NCBI GenBank assembly: GCA_014729495.1
Contig: WJJV01000103.1
Coordinates: 1 to 14,774 of the forward strand
Source of the DNA: Candidatus Woesearchaeota archaeon
Lineage (GTDB): Archaea; Nanobdellota; Nanobdellia; Woesearchaeales; UBA12501
Direction of reading: 5' to 3'
Length of the DNA stretch: 14,774 bases
A program made the translations under genes and the position numbers. The notes below the pieces were generated by a model that ran no database searches, was not told where the DNA came from, and was given only the letters and a program-made list of their open reading frames with translations. Positions 1 through 4,903 of this stretch are shown here, in pieces (position 1 is the first letter of the stretch; each line of letters opens with the position of its first letter).

Positions 1-258
1 ACCTATGAGCTTGAATACGGCACAGACACAATCGAGGTCGTGAAAGGTTCTGTTGAAGATGGCCAGAAAGTGCTTGTTGTTGATGATCTAATCGCAACAG
101 GAGGCACAATGCTGGCAGCGTGCAAGCTTGTTAAGAAGCTTGGGGGAGATATCATTGAGACTGCTGCAATTGTTGACCTGCCGGACATCGGAGGAAGCAA
201 AAAGCTCAGGGATGCAGGTTATAAAGTGTATGCTCAGTGCGAGTTTGAAGGAGATTGA
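1..258 (+). CDS. apt: Adenine phosphoribosyltransferase, C-terminal half (5' end outside window)
   Basis: The frame is open from base 1 and ends at TGA 256-258, giving the last 85 residues of a family usually about 170-180 long. It would convert adenine plus PRPP to AMP and pyrophosphate in cytosolic purine salvage. The visible part starts with a YELEYGTDTIEV segment, typical of the Apt substrate-binding region. The PRPP-binding signature VVDDLIATGGT follows at visible residues 27-37, with the two acidic residues and the ATGGT phosphate loop intact. The C-terminal part (AACKLVKKLGGDI, then a hydrophobic strand) also matches Apt. Other type I phosphoribosyltransferases share the PRPP loop, but the LEYGTD segment favours Apt. 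An oligo-T tract follows the stop, and no gene is closely coupled downstream. Confidence 0.9.
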   Translation, partial: TYELEYGTDTIEVVKGSVEDGQKVLVVDDLIATGGTMLAACKLVKKLGGDIIETAAIVDLPDIGGSKKLRDAGYKVYAQCEFEGD

Positions 259-261
259 AGA

Positions 262-278
262 TTTTTTAGTTCTATTTT
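262..278 (+). terminator. Oligo-T transcription terminator candidate after apt
   Basis: Six T at 262-267 and four T at 275-278 follow the apt stop codon directly, with no strong hairpin. Archaeal RNA polymerase commonly terminates at such T-runs. Position and composition are the only support. Confidence 0.4.
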
Positions 279-340
279 GAGAGGTAGAAGGAACAATAAT
301 GGATTTGTACATGGTCAGTAAGGAAAGTTACAACTTATAC

Positions 341-470
341 GGCAGCAACAACAACCCAGAACTCATACACGGTCAAAGCCTTCGGCTTTGCCCTATTCGT
401 AAAGGGAAAACCAGAACTTACGTAACTGGTTTTCCCTCTACACTCAGTATTCGTTCATGTTGTTGCTGCC
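341..470 (+). other. Structured element: 13-bp closing helix enclosing two hairpins
   Basis: GGCAGCAACAACA at 341-353 is perfectly complementary to 458-470. Inside lie two hairpins. The first is CAAAGCC/GGCTTTG at 374-380/384-390, extended by GG 371-372 with CC 391-392 across a one-base bulge. The second is a perfect 12-bp stem at 403-414/426-437 with an 11-base loop containing TTACGTAA. Together they form a junction that could fold in RNA or as a DNA cruciform. The last ten bases of the closing strand (TGTTGCTGCC, 461-470) recur at 482-491, so a second strand could compete for the same partner. An open frame across 299-559 exists but reads through these structures and has no recognisable protein features. 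No promoter is obvious and the strand is not established. It could be a mobile palindromic element, an untranslated-region switch or a stand-alone RNA. Confidence 0.55.
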
Positions 471-512
471 TTGAAAATCCTTGTTGCTGCCTAGCTAAAG
501 CTAAAAGAATGC

Positions 513-890
513 GCCACCTCTCCGACATAGGGATAGCAGCACTGTATCGGAGAGGCTAGGAGGAAAAAGCGCAAAGTAATTCTACTTAAAGCATTCGCCA
601 CCTCTCTATGTTAGGATAGCAGCACCTTATTGGCGAGGCTAGGAAGAAACGTTAAGACAATTCCCTAAAACTTTCGCCATCTCGCCAATATCAGATTGGC
701 AGAGTCTTTTTGGCGAGGCTATGAGAAGAGTATAATATAATCCTCTTAAAGCCATAGCCACCTCTCCGATTTCAGGGTAGCAGCATCTGATCGGAGAGGC
801 TAGGAGTTTAAATGTTCTGAAAAATCCACAAAAAGCAATCGCCACCTCTCTATGTTAGGATAGCAGCACCTTATTGGCGAGGCTAGGAAG
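513..890 (+). repeat. Array of five ~50-base hairpin repeats, ~82-base period, conserved loop
   Basis: Units lie at 513-562, 597-646, 676-725, 757-806 and 841-890, so starts are 84, 79, 81 and 84 bases apart. Each begins GCCA, forms a stem, and ends in (G)GGCTAGGAG or a close variant. The apical part carries ATAGCAGCA or GTAGCAGCA in four units and a diverged TTGGCAGAG in unit 3. Stems are CCTCTCCGA/TCGGAGAGG (517-525/547-555), CTCGCCAA/TTGGCGAG (681-688/710-717) and a 10-bp version in unit 4 (761-770/790-799). The sequence changes between units keep pairing, which argues for selected RNA structure. Units 2 and 5 are identical over 596-650 and 840-894, but their lower stem pairs imperfectly. 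Spacers of ~30 bases are AT-rich and share a loose TCC..TTAAAGC pattern before the next unit. It lacks the near-identical direct repeats and unique spacers of a CRISPR array. The strand is assumed from the downstream promoter and is not proven. Confidence 0.7.
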
Positions 891-955
891 AAACTTCAGG
901 ATAAAGTCCTCAAAGGTCACAGAAAATCTCTTAAATCATACTAACCTGCATAAAC

Positions 956-964
956 TTTATATAT
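956..964 (+). promoter_or_regulatory. TATA box for the 985-1174 RNA candidate
   Basis: TTTATATAT is centred about 26 bases before 986, the usual archaeal TATA-to-start distance, and the candidate RNA's closing helix begins at 985. The same nine bases occur ahead of the tRNA gene in this window. Confidence 0.6.
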
Positions 965-984
965 GGTTGTCTTTGAGTATTCCA

Positions 985-1174
985 TATGCGAGGGTTGCAG
1001 AGTCTGGAGGCTGCTATCTTTATCAGCCGGGCAATCAAATGCGCAGGACTTAAGCGGGACAGCAGGCAGGTGCCTGTCTAGTTGTTTTTTAGATATCCTG
1101 TCCCTTAGTGGGTCCGAGGGTTCAAAACTCACTGAGGTATATCCTCTTTGGATGGAAGTCCCTCCCCTCGCATA
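985..1174 (+). ncRNA. Candidate structured non-coding RNA, family not recognised
   Basis: The ends pair perfectly: TATGCGAGGG 985-994 with CCCTCGCATA 1165-1174. Inside, TTGC 995-998 pairs with GCAA 1031-1034 and encloses the hairpin GGCTG/CAGCC (1009-1013/1024-1028). GGACTT 1046-1051 pairs with AAGTCC 1156-1161 and encloses three elements: GGGACAG/CTGTCCC (1056-1062/1098-1104) with an inner CAGGC/GCCTG hairpin, AGTGGGT/ACTCACT (1107-1113/1127-1133, one G-U pair), and GAGG/CCTC (1134-1137/1143-1146). A TATA box sits 26 bases upstream. I looked for the conserved RNase P core (P4 and the ACAGAA region) and the SRP helix-8 motif; neither is convincing, so no known family is assigned. The true 3' end may extend to the T-rich stretch near 1220. 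It could instead be part of a long leader for the gene at 1299. Confidence 0.55.
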
Positions 1175-1221
1175 CAATAATGCCAGAATCCCTGCTGAGT
1201 TTGCAGAATAGGATTGGCTTT

Positions 1222-1271
1222 TGAATGCATGGTGATCCCAGACAGGCTTGAGCAGGGATATCCTGCATTCA
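1222..1271 (+). other. Long stem-loop just upstream of the 1299 gene
   Basis: TGAATGCA 1222-1229 pairs with TGCATTCA 1264-1271. GG 1231-1232 pairs with CC 1262-1263, and ATCCC 1235-1239 pairs with GGGAT 1255-1259, leaving a 15-base loop. TTGAATG 1221-1227 can pair instead with CATTCAA 1270-1276, an alternative that moves toward the ribosome site at 1288. It could be the last domain of an upstream RNA, an attenuator, or a processing hairpin. Confidence 0.45.
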
Positions 1272-1298
1272 TTCAAGAAAAAATAGCGAGGTAAGAAA

Positions 1299-1529
1299 AT
1301 GGAAGAGCATGGATGCGGATGCTGCGGAGGGCATGAAGCAGAAAAGGAGTTTGAAGCAGCTAATGAGGACGATGAGGAGCTTAGTGTTGAGGAGCAGGCA
1401 GAAGAGGCAGACAACAAGGTTGATGCTCTGGTAGAGCTTCTGGTAAAGAAGGGCATTATAACAGAGGATGAGTTTGACAAGGCATATGATGACCTCTTTG
1501 AGGATGAGGGCTCAGAATCTCCTGAATAA
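1299..1529 (+). CDS. Small acidic protein with N-terminal GCGCCGGH motif, unknown function
   Basis: The 76-residue product starts at ATG 1299, with GAGGT at 1288-1292 six bases ahead as a good ribosome-binding site. Residues 4-11 read HGCGCCGGH: three Cys between two His, a plausible metal- or redox-binding tip. The middle (about 12-38) is strongly acidic and Glu-rich. Residues 39-68 look helical, with an amphipathic VDALVELLVKKGIITEDEF pattern of a kind common in short scaffold or regulatory helices. There is no signal peptide or membrane segment, so it should be cytosolic. I do not recognise the family. Upstream lies a long structured region and no separate TATA box close to the start, so it may share the transcript driven from 956-964. 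An opposite-strand frame overlapping it (941-1480) is Ser-rich low-complexity and is treated as spurious. Confidence 0.7.
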   Translation: MEEHGCGCCGGHEAEKEFEAANEDDEELSVEEQAEEADNKVDALVELLVKKGIITEDEFDKAYDDLFEDEGSESPE

Positions 1530-1558
1530 GAATATATGATGCCGGAGCATAATACAAA

Positions 1559-1571
1559 TTTTTTTATAATA
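1559..1571 (+). promoter_or_regulatory. T-run and TATA box ahead of the Nudix gene
   Basis: TTTTTTTATAATA lies with its TATA part centred about 26 bases before ATG 1591, implying a leaderless mRNA. The leading T-run can also end transcription from the 1299 gene. Confidence 0.5.
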
Positions 1572-1590
1572 TTTTCATTTTCTATTCTGC

Positions 1591-2013
1591 ATGGAACAAG
1601 GAACTGCAGCTAAGGCTTTCATAATCAATGGAAAGAATGAGATACTTCTCATAAGACGCAGTCATGATGATGTCCATAAGCCTGGCATATGGGAAGTTCC
1701 TGGCGGAAGGCTTGAGCCTGAAGAGCATATCTTTGACGGTCTCAAAAGAGAGGCAAAAGAGGAGACTGGCCTGGACATAAGCATAAACTCTCCTCTTAAG
1801 GAGCATAACTTCACAAGAGAGGACGGCCAGAGGATAAGGATGCTCACTTACATGTGCAGGCTGTCTGATAGTCTTGGTTCAGGCAGCGCATCTGTTGTTC
1901 TCAGCAATGAGCACTCAGACCATGAATGGCTCAGCCTGGATGATGCAAAGTCAAGGATTGTTGAGGATTTCAATGAGGAGATCGAGGCTATAAAGAATGC
2001 GTTTAAATGTTAA
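1591..2013 (+). CDS. Nudix hydrolase
   Basis: The 140-residue protein is the normal length for a single-domain Nudix enzyme. Such enzymes cleave nucleoside diphosphates linked to another moiety using Mg2+ held by the Nudix box. The box fits GX5EX7REUXEEXGU: Gly in GGRLEPEEH (about residue 39), then REAKEETGL about residues 53-61, with the catalytic Glu residues present. The N-terminal strands (TAAKAFIINGKNEILLIRRS) and the VPGG lead-in are typical of MutT-like members. The substrate cannot be read from sequence; damaged NTPs, ADP-ribose or sugar nucleotides are all possible. A TATA box ~26 bases ahead of the ATG suggests a leaderless mRNA and supports this start. The 3' end overlaps the convergent gene on the other strand by 11 bases (2003-2013). 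Confidence 0.92.
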   Translation: MEQGTAAKAFIINGKNEILLIRRSHDDVHKPGIWEVPGGRLEPEEHIFDGLKREAKEETGLDISINSPLKEHNFTREDGQRIRMLTYMCRLSDSLGSGSASVVLSNEHSDHEWLSLDDAKSRIVEDFNEEIEAIKNAFKC

Positions 2014-2470
2014 TCTTAGATGGTTTGCTGTATTTGCCTGCATCACATATAATGAATCTGTGGGGTTCAAAATCATAAATCTTTAGGTTATACTCCCAAT
2101 TATCAAACAGCATTATCTTAACAACCTTAACATCAATCCCTTTCTTTTTCGCGCTCTTAAGCACGTTCAGTTCATTAGAAGTGATCTTTAATGCCTTTGG
2201 GTAATCAGGATGCTGCGGATAATTTATCAGCTTAACTTCATAGATTATTATGCTGTTTGGATTATCTTCCAGATCAAACTTTATAAGATCCAGTGTCCAT
2301 TTATTAGATTTAATGAATTCAAGTTTTTCTTTGTCGATATTCCATTTTTTAGTCATTTTCTCAAGAATTAAGTCATCAGTTGGCTTGAATGAGTGTTTAA
2401 TATGAAACTGCGCTATAGTCTCTCCTAATCTTCCTTTAAGATTAGGATGGCTTTTCTTTAAGTTTAACAT
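2003..2470 (-). CDS. Putative PD-(D/E)XK-type nuclease
   Basis: This 155-residue, Lys- and Ile-rich protein has the order of motifs seen in restriction-endonuclease-like folds. A conserved-looking Glu sits in an N-terminal helix (KGRLGETIAQ, E17), then Asp in TLDLI (D61) ahead of a strand, then E-x-K in IIIYEVKLI (E78, K80). The E...D...ExK spacing is compatible with the PD-(D/E)XK superfamily, but the first motif lacks the Pro, so this is an inference from motif and not a family match. It has no export signal. A TATA box at 2488-2500 lies about 26 bases from ATG 2470, implying a leaderless transcript. Its DNA is more AT-rich and its codon choice more A/T-ending than the neighbours, which may mean horizontal acquisition. 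It converges with and overlaps the Nudix gene. Confidence 0.6.
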   Translation of the reverse strand: MLNLKKSHPNLKGRLGETIAQFHIKHSFKPTDDLILEKMTKKWNIDKEKLEFIKSNKWTLDLIKFDLEDNPNSIIIYEVKLINYPQHPDYPKALKITSNELNVLKSAKKKGIDVKVVKIMLFDNWEYNLKIYDFEPHRFIICDAGKYSKPSKINI

Positions 2471-2487
2471 AATTGTCTTTACTGAAT

Positions 2488-2500
2488 CTTTTTTTATAAG
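2488..2500 (-). promoter_or_regulatory. TATA box for the 2470 minus-strand gene
   Basis: On the minus strand this reads CTTATAAAAAAAG, centred about 26 bases from the start codon, so the mRNA is probably leaderless. Confidence 0.5.
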
Positions 2501-2544
2501 TTTTGCTAAGAGATTTCCGGAATATCTACGCTTATAACTAAATA

Positions 2545-2553
2545 TTTATATAT
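2545..2553 (+). promoter_or_regulatory. TATA box for tRNA-Thr
   Basis: TTTATATAT is centred 29 bases before the first tRNA base. It is identical to the nine bases upstream of the 985-1174 RNA candidate. Confidence 0.65.
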
Positions 2554-2577
2554 GACTCGGGACTTCAGCATCTTTGT

Positions 2578-2661
2578 GCCTCCTTAGCATAGCGGTAGTG
2601 CACAGCCTTGGTAGCGATGCCAGAAAGGCTGAGGTCCCGAGTTCAAATCTCGGAGGAGGCT
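2578..2661 (+). tRNA. tRNA-Thr(GGT), intron-containing
   Basis: A complete cloverleaf is visible: acceptor GCCTCCT/AGGAGGC with discriminator T at 2661, a D arm with GCAT/GTGC, anticodon stem CAGCC (2603-2607) / GGCTG (2627-2631), a five-base variable loop, and a T arm CCGAG/CTCGG around TTCAAAT. The raw anticodon loop is 19 bases. Removing 12 bases (2614-2625) leaves the seven-base loop TTGGTAA with anticodon GGT at 2610-2612, which reads Thr ACC/ACU codons. The T discriminator fits archaeal tRNA-Thr. The mature length is 72 without a CCA tail, which is not encoded. It has its own TATA box. Confidence 0.93.
2614..2625 (+). other. 12-base tRNA intron at position 37/38, bulge-helix-bulge
   Basis: TTGG 2608-2611 pairs with CCAG 2620-2623 (one G-U pair), giving the four-bp central helix. 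It is flanked by three-base bulges TAG (2612-2614) and AAA (2624-2626). Cutting two bases into each bulge (after 2613 and after 2625) gives exactly the mature loop. The inner helix is almost absent (CGATG can form only one or two pairs), so this is a minimal motif for the archaeal splicing endonuclease. Confidence 0.85.
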
Positions 2662-2693
2662 TTCATTCTTTCAGCCTCATCCTCAATTCAGAA

Positions 2694-2706
2694 AGATTTA
2701 TTAACA
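2694..2706 (+). promoter_or_regulatory. TATA-like promoter for the 2739 gene
   Basis: AGATTTATTAACA is centred about 26 bases before 2726, giving a short leader. The run of G at 2730-2734 sits five bases ahead of ATG 2739 and may serve as a weak ribosome site. An ATG at 2728 is in another frame. Confidence 0.4.
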
Positions 2707-2738
2707 TAACATAATAACTATTCTATAATGGGGGCAAA

Positions 2739-3263
2739 ATGAAAAAGTATACTATCTTATTGGCATTGTTCTTTATTTCCATGTTCTGCATTATGGCAAT
2801 GCCTGTCATAGCCCAGGGCAAGGATGCCAATGTAAGCGTGAATGTAGAGAAAGTTGACAGTGCAACATCTCTCTTCACAATAATTGTTCTTGCCATAACC
2901 TTTGTGATACTCCTTATTGTGGTCTTGTATCTGCTTAAGTTTGTGACAATGCAGCAGAGAAAAAAGAATGCTCTTAAGGAGAAGATCGCTATTGATGATG
3001 ACGAGAATGAGTACAAGCAGGAGCATAAGGAAGACACATCCTCCCTTGCAATGGACTCTGAGGTTGACAAGTACCTGAAGGAGGATGAGAAGGCTGTTGT
3101 AACCCTGCTCAGGCAGAGAGGCGGTGTTGTTAGCCAGTCAACTCTGAGAATAGCCGGAGATTTCTCAAAAGCGACTCTCAGCAGGCTTCTGAAGGAGCTT
3201 GAGGATAGGAATGTTGTGAAGAAAGAGAAGCGCGGAAAGAAGAATCTTGTGATACTCAAGTGA
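2739..3263 (+). CDS. Membrane-anchored winged-helix DNA-binding protein
   Basis: The 174-residue protein has three parts. Residues 1-25 form a signal-peptide-like hydrophobic stretch. A short extracellular segment follows, then a transmembrane helix at about 46-67 (TIIVLAITFVILLIVVLYLL) with a Lys/Arg-rich inner flank. An acidic linker runs to about 110, and a C-terminal winged helix covers about 115-174. The wHTH pattern is clear: GGVVSQSTLRI as helix 2, FSKATLSRLLKELEDR as the recognition helix, and VVKKEKRGKKNLVIL as the wing. Archaea have many such membrane-tethered MarR-like regulators, whose targets and signals are mostly unknown. It sits alone between the tRNA and the membrane protein gene, each with its own promoter. 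It could regulate the nearby surface genes, but nothing in the sequence shows that directly. Confidence 0.85.
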   Translation: MKKYTILLALFFISMFCIMAMPVIAQGKDANVSVNVEKVDSATSLFTIIVLAITFVILLIVVLYLLKFVTMQQRKKNALKEKIAIDDDENEYKQEHKEDTSSLAMDSEVDKYLKEDEKAVVTLLRQRGGVVSQSTLRIAGDFSKATLSRLLKELEDRNVVKKEKRGKKNLVILK

Positions 3264-3318
3264 TGCTTCTATTTGACTAGTCTACTGTGTAACCACTACA
3301 AAATACTAAAATAATAGA

Positions 3319-3340
3319 AAATTTTAAATATCACAGCTGT
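3319..3340 (+). promoter_or_regulatory. TATA box and ACAGCTGT palindrome for the 3353 gene
   Basis: TTTTAAATA at 3322-3330 is centred about 26 bases before ATG 3353, so the mRNA is probably leaderless. The perfect 8-base palindrome ACAGCTGT (3333-3340) sits between TATA box and start, where a bound repressor would block initiation. Confidence 0.45.
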
Positions 3341-3352
3341 TTATTGGCTTTT

Positions 3353-4528
3353 ATGTCAGATCCATATGATGCAGGACCAAGTATAGATTCTAAAGTACAG
3401 ATATATTTCAAGGACGGAGTCAAGCCAGGAGAGTTTCTTGATTTTGAGTATGATGAGGGTCAGCTGAATATTGAAACAAGGTCTCTTGCAGGAAATCTTA
3501 CTAAGGCTTGTCTGGATGCTTTCAGAGCTGTTGCAAAACCATATATTACAGTGGAGCCTAAAACAGATGAAGAAAGAGGATTTGATTTCAGGGTTTATGA
3601 AAAGAATCAGGCTCCTCTGATTGATGCTATAATGGCTAATTATGATTTCAAGTCTGCGATAAACAATGTTCAGGAGTTTGAAAGAAGCAAGCTTACTGAG
3701 ATGATAAAATCAGTCACAATAAGATCAAAACCAGACCAGGACATATCATCATATCTTGTTGTCCAGGTAGGTGAAGATGTCTATGACACGCCAGACAAGA
3801 TAGCAGCTGCATTAGGTGTGGATACTGATGGCGACAATAGAAGAAAGAAGCCGGTTAATAAGTGGCTGAAGTACGGCCTTGTTACAGCAGCTGCATTGGC
3901 AGCACTATTTTATTCAGGAGAAAACTGCATCTGCGGTCCAGGCCAGAAGCCTGAAGATAATGTTCCTGTTAAAGAATGCCCTGCTCCAGAGGAGATATCA
4001 GATAAGATAATCTGCGGATGCGATCCAGGAGAAGAGCAGAGAGTTACTTATGATCCAGATAAAGACATCTACATATGCATCTGCGATGAACCTGTGCCTG
4101 ATGTTGAGCCAGGAACAACAGTTCAGCCAGGAGATACAGCAGAGCCTGTTGTTCCTGATCCAGTTCCAAAACCCCAGTGCAGTGACGGCATAGATAATGA
4201 TGGAGATAGAAAGATAGATTATCCAGCAGACCCTGGATGCAGGTCAGCAGAGGATGACAATGAATACAATGCATCTCCCAGCATTCCCCAGTGCAGGGAT
4301 GGAAAAGACAATGACAGAGATGGACTGACAGACTATCCAGCAGATCCTGGCTGCAGTTCAGGGAATGATGATAATGAGTACAACAGGCCACTGCCCCCTC
4401 CTTCAGATGACAAAAGAAGCTATGAAGGAAGAGAATGGCCTGGCCTGGATTCAGGTCCAGAACCAGAACCAAGACATCCATTGAGAGAACCTAAAAGGCA
4501 TCCTTTCACTGATGTTGATGCTGATTAA
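3353..4528 (+). CDS. Single-pass membrane protein with outward Cys/Asp (DNDGD) repeats
   Basis: From ATG 3353 the product is 391 residues. The TTG at 3344 in the same frame is rejected because the TATA geometry predicts a start at about 3352. Residues 1-165 form a soluble N-terminal domain I do not recognise. RRKKPVNK precedes one membrane helix (about 171-187), so the N-terminus should be inside and the rest outside. Outside, Cys-rich segments (CIC, CGC, CIC motifs at 192-244) are followed by a Pro/Val/Glu linker. Two copies of a 21-residue module then follow (276-296 and 314-334), with the pattern C.DG.DND.D...DYPADPGC. DxDxD spacing in such modules suggests Ca2+ binding, and the Cys pairs suggest disulfides. 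The C-terminal tail is Pro/Arg/Glu-rich. The same module type occurs at the far end of the giant protein downstream, so the two may act at the same surface structure. Confidence 0.85.
   Translation: MSDPYDAGPSIDSKVQIYFKDGVKPGEFLDFEYDEGQLNIETRSLAGNLTKACLDAFRAVAKPYITVEPKTDEERGFDFRVYEKNQAPLIDAIMANYDFKSAINNVQEFERSKLTEMIKSVTIRSKPDQDISSYLVVQVGEDVYDTPDKIAAALGVDTDGDNRRKKPVNKWLKYGLVTAAALAALFYSGENCICGPGQKPEDNVPVKECPAPEEISDKIICGCDPGEEQRVTYDPDKDIYICICDEPVPDVEPGTTVQPGDTAEPVVPDPVPKPQCSDGIDNDGDRKIDYPADPGCRSAEDDNEYNASPSIPQCRDGKDNDRDGLTDYPADPGCSSGNDDNEYNRPLPPPSDDKRSYEGREWPGLDSGPEPEPRHPLREPKRHPFTDVDAD
4178..4354 (+). repeat. Two Cys-DNDGD-DYPADPGC coding repeats
   Basis: The modules at 4178-4240 and 4292-4354 encode matching 21-residue units, each opening with Cys-x-Asp-Gly and closing with PADPGC, and each followed by an acidic DDNEYN stretch. 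Related units occur at 14578-14774. Confidence 0.8.
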
Positions 4529-4828
4529 GACAATCATCATTGATGATACATTATTCTGAATATGCTCATTTGGCTGTTGAAGACTTATGTGGCATTATCT
4601 GATTAAGATAAGGCCATTCTGGCTTTATTTCTTAATAATATCAGCTCTGGAACAGTATGGAACGAAATAGTGGTGCTTATTAAGGGCAATATGGGTCAAT
4701 ATTGATAGTTCCATAAATAAGTTATTTTAATGCAAGCCTGTATGTAACTGCTTATGATATCAGATATGAGGACATACCAAAACAATATGGATAAGTTACC
4801 ACTTGCTTATACTAACAAAACCAAAACA
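4529..4828 (+). other. Intergenic region with several inverted repeats, no gene seen
   Basis: No credible coding frame lies here. Small hairpins follow the stop: ATCATC/GATGAT at 4533-4547, then GGC-A-TTATCT/AGATAA-G-GCC at 4591-4615 followed by T-rich sequence to 4630, which could end the upstream transcript. Further on, TATGGAAC 4656-4663 and GTTCCATA 4708-4715 are inverted, with the palindrome TCAATATTGA (4696-4705) between them. The purpose of these is unknown. Confidence 0.5.
4591..4630 (+). terminator. Hairpin plus T-rich tract, terminator candidate
   Basis: A nine-pair hairpin with one A-G mismatch (4591-4615) precedes a T-rich tract (4616-4632), about 60 bases after the stop of the membrane protein gene. 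Confidence 0.35.
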
Positions 4829-4837
4829 TTTATATAC
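4829..4837 (+). promoter_or_regulatory. TATA box for the surface-protein operon
   Basis: TTTATATAC, preceded by an A-rich stretch, predicts a start near 4858 and a leader of about 50 bases. It is the only strong TATA box upstream of the three overlapping genes. Confidence 0.6.
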
Positions 4838-4858
4838 ATGTCATGTATTCCATGTCAT
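4834..4858 (+). promoter_or_regulatory. Operator candidate: ATACATG-T-CATGTAT plus CATGTCAT direct repeat
   Basis: A perfect 7+7 inverted repeat (4834-4848) overlaps the end of the TATA box. CATGTCAT at 4837-4844 recurs at 4851-4858, the predicted start site. The arrangement fits a dimeric repressor blocking TBP or polymerase; the protein is unknown. Confidence 0.45.
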
Positions 4859-4903
4859 AGAAAAGGGCGTGGTCTATCATTATTTTCAATAAACTTACTA
4901 GTT

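Noticed and set aside
299..559. Open frame of 86 residues downstream of apt
   Set aside because: It reads through the 13-bp closing helix, both hairpins and into the first array unit, and its Cys runs come from the repeated GTTGCTGCC strands. No ribosome site or domain.
513..890. CRISPR array
   Set aside because: Units are ~50 bases, diverged in the stems and conserved in the loop, and spacers are AT-rich and share a pattern. No cas genes are nearby.
513..890. Integron attC sites or box C/D and H/ACA guide RNAs
   Set aside because: No attC core-site motifs, no C/D boxes at the ends, and no ACA box or pocket in the expected place.
985..1290. RNase P RNA or SRP RNA
   Set aside because: GGAAGTCC at 1154-1161 and AGAATAGGATTGGCTT near 1205 recall RNase P motifs, and GAGCAGG near 1250 recalls SRP, but order, spacing and partner strands do not fit.
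941..1480. 179-residue minus-strand open frame
   Set aside because: It covers the RNA candidate and the small acidic gene. The Ser-rich N-terminus is the mirror of the GAG/GAA codons of the real gene.
3344..3352. Upstream TTG start for the membrane protein
   Set aside because: The TATA geometry predicts transcription from about 3352, so the message would begin at ATG 3353.
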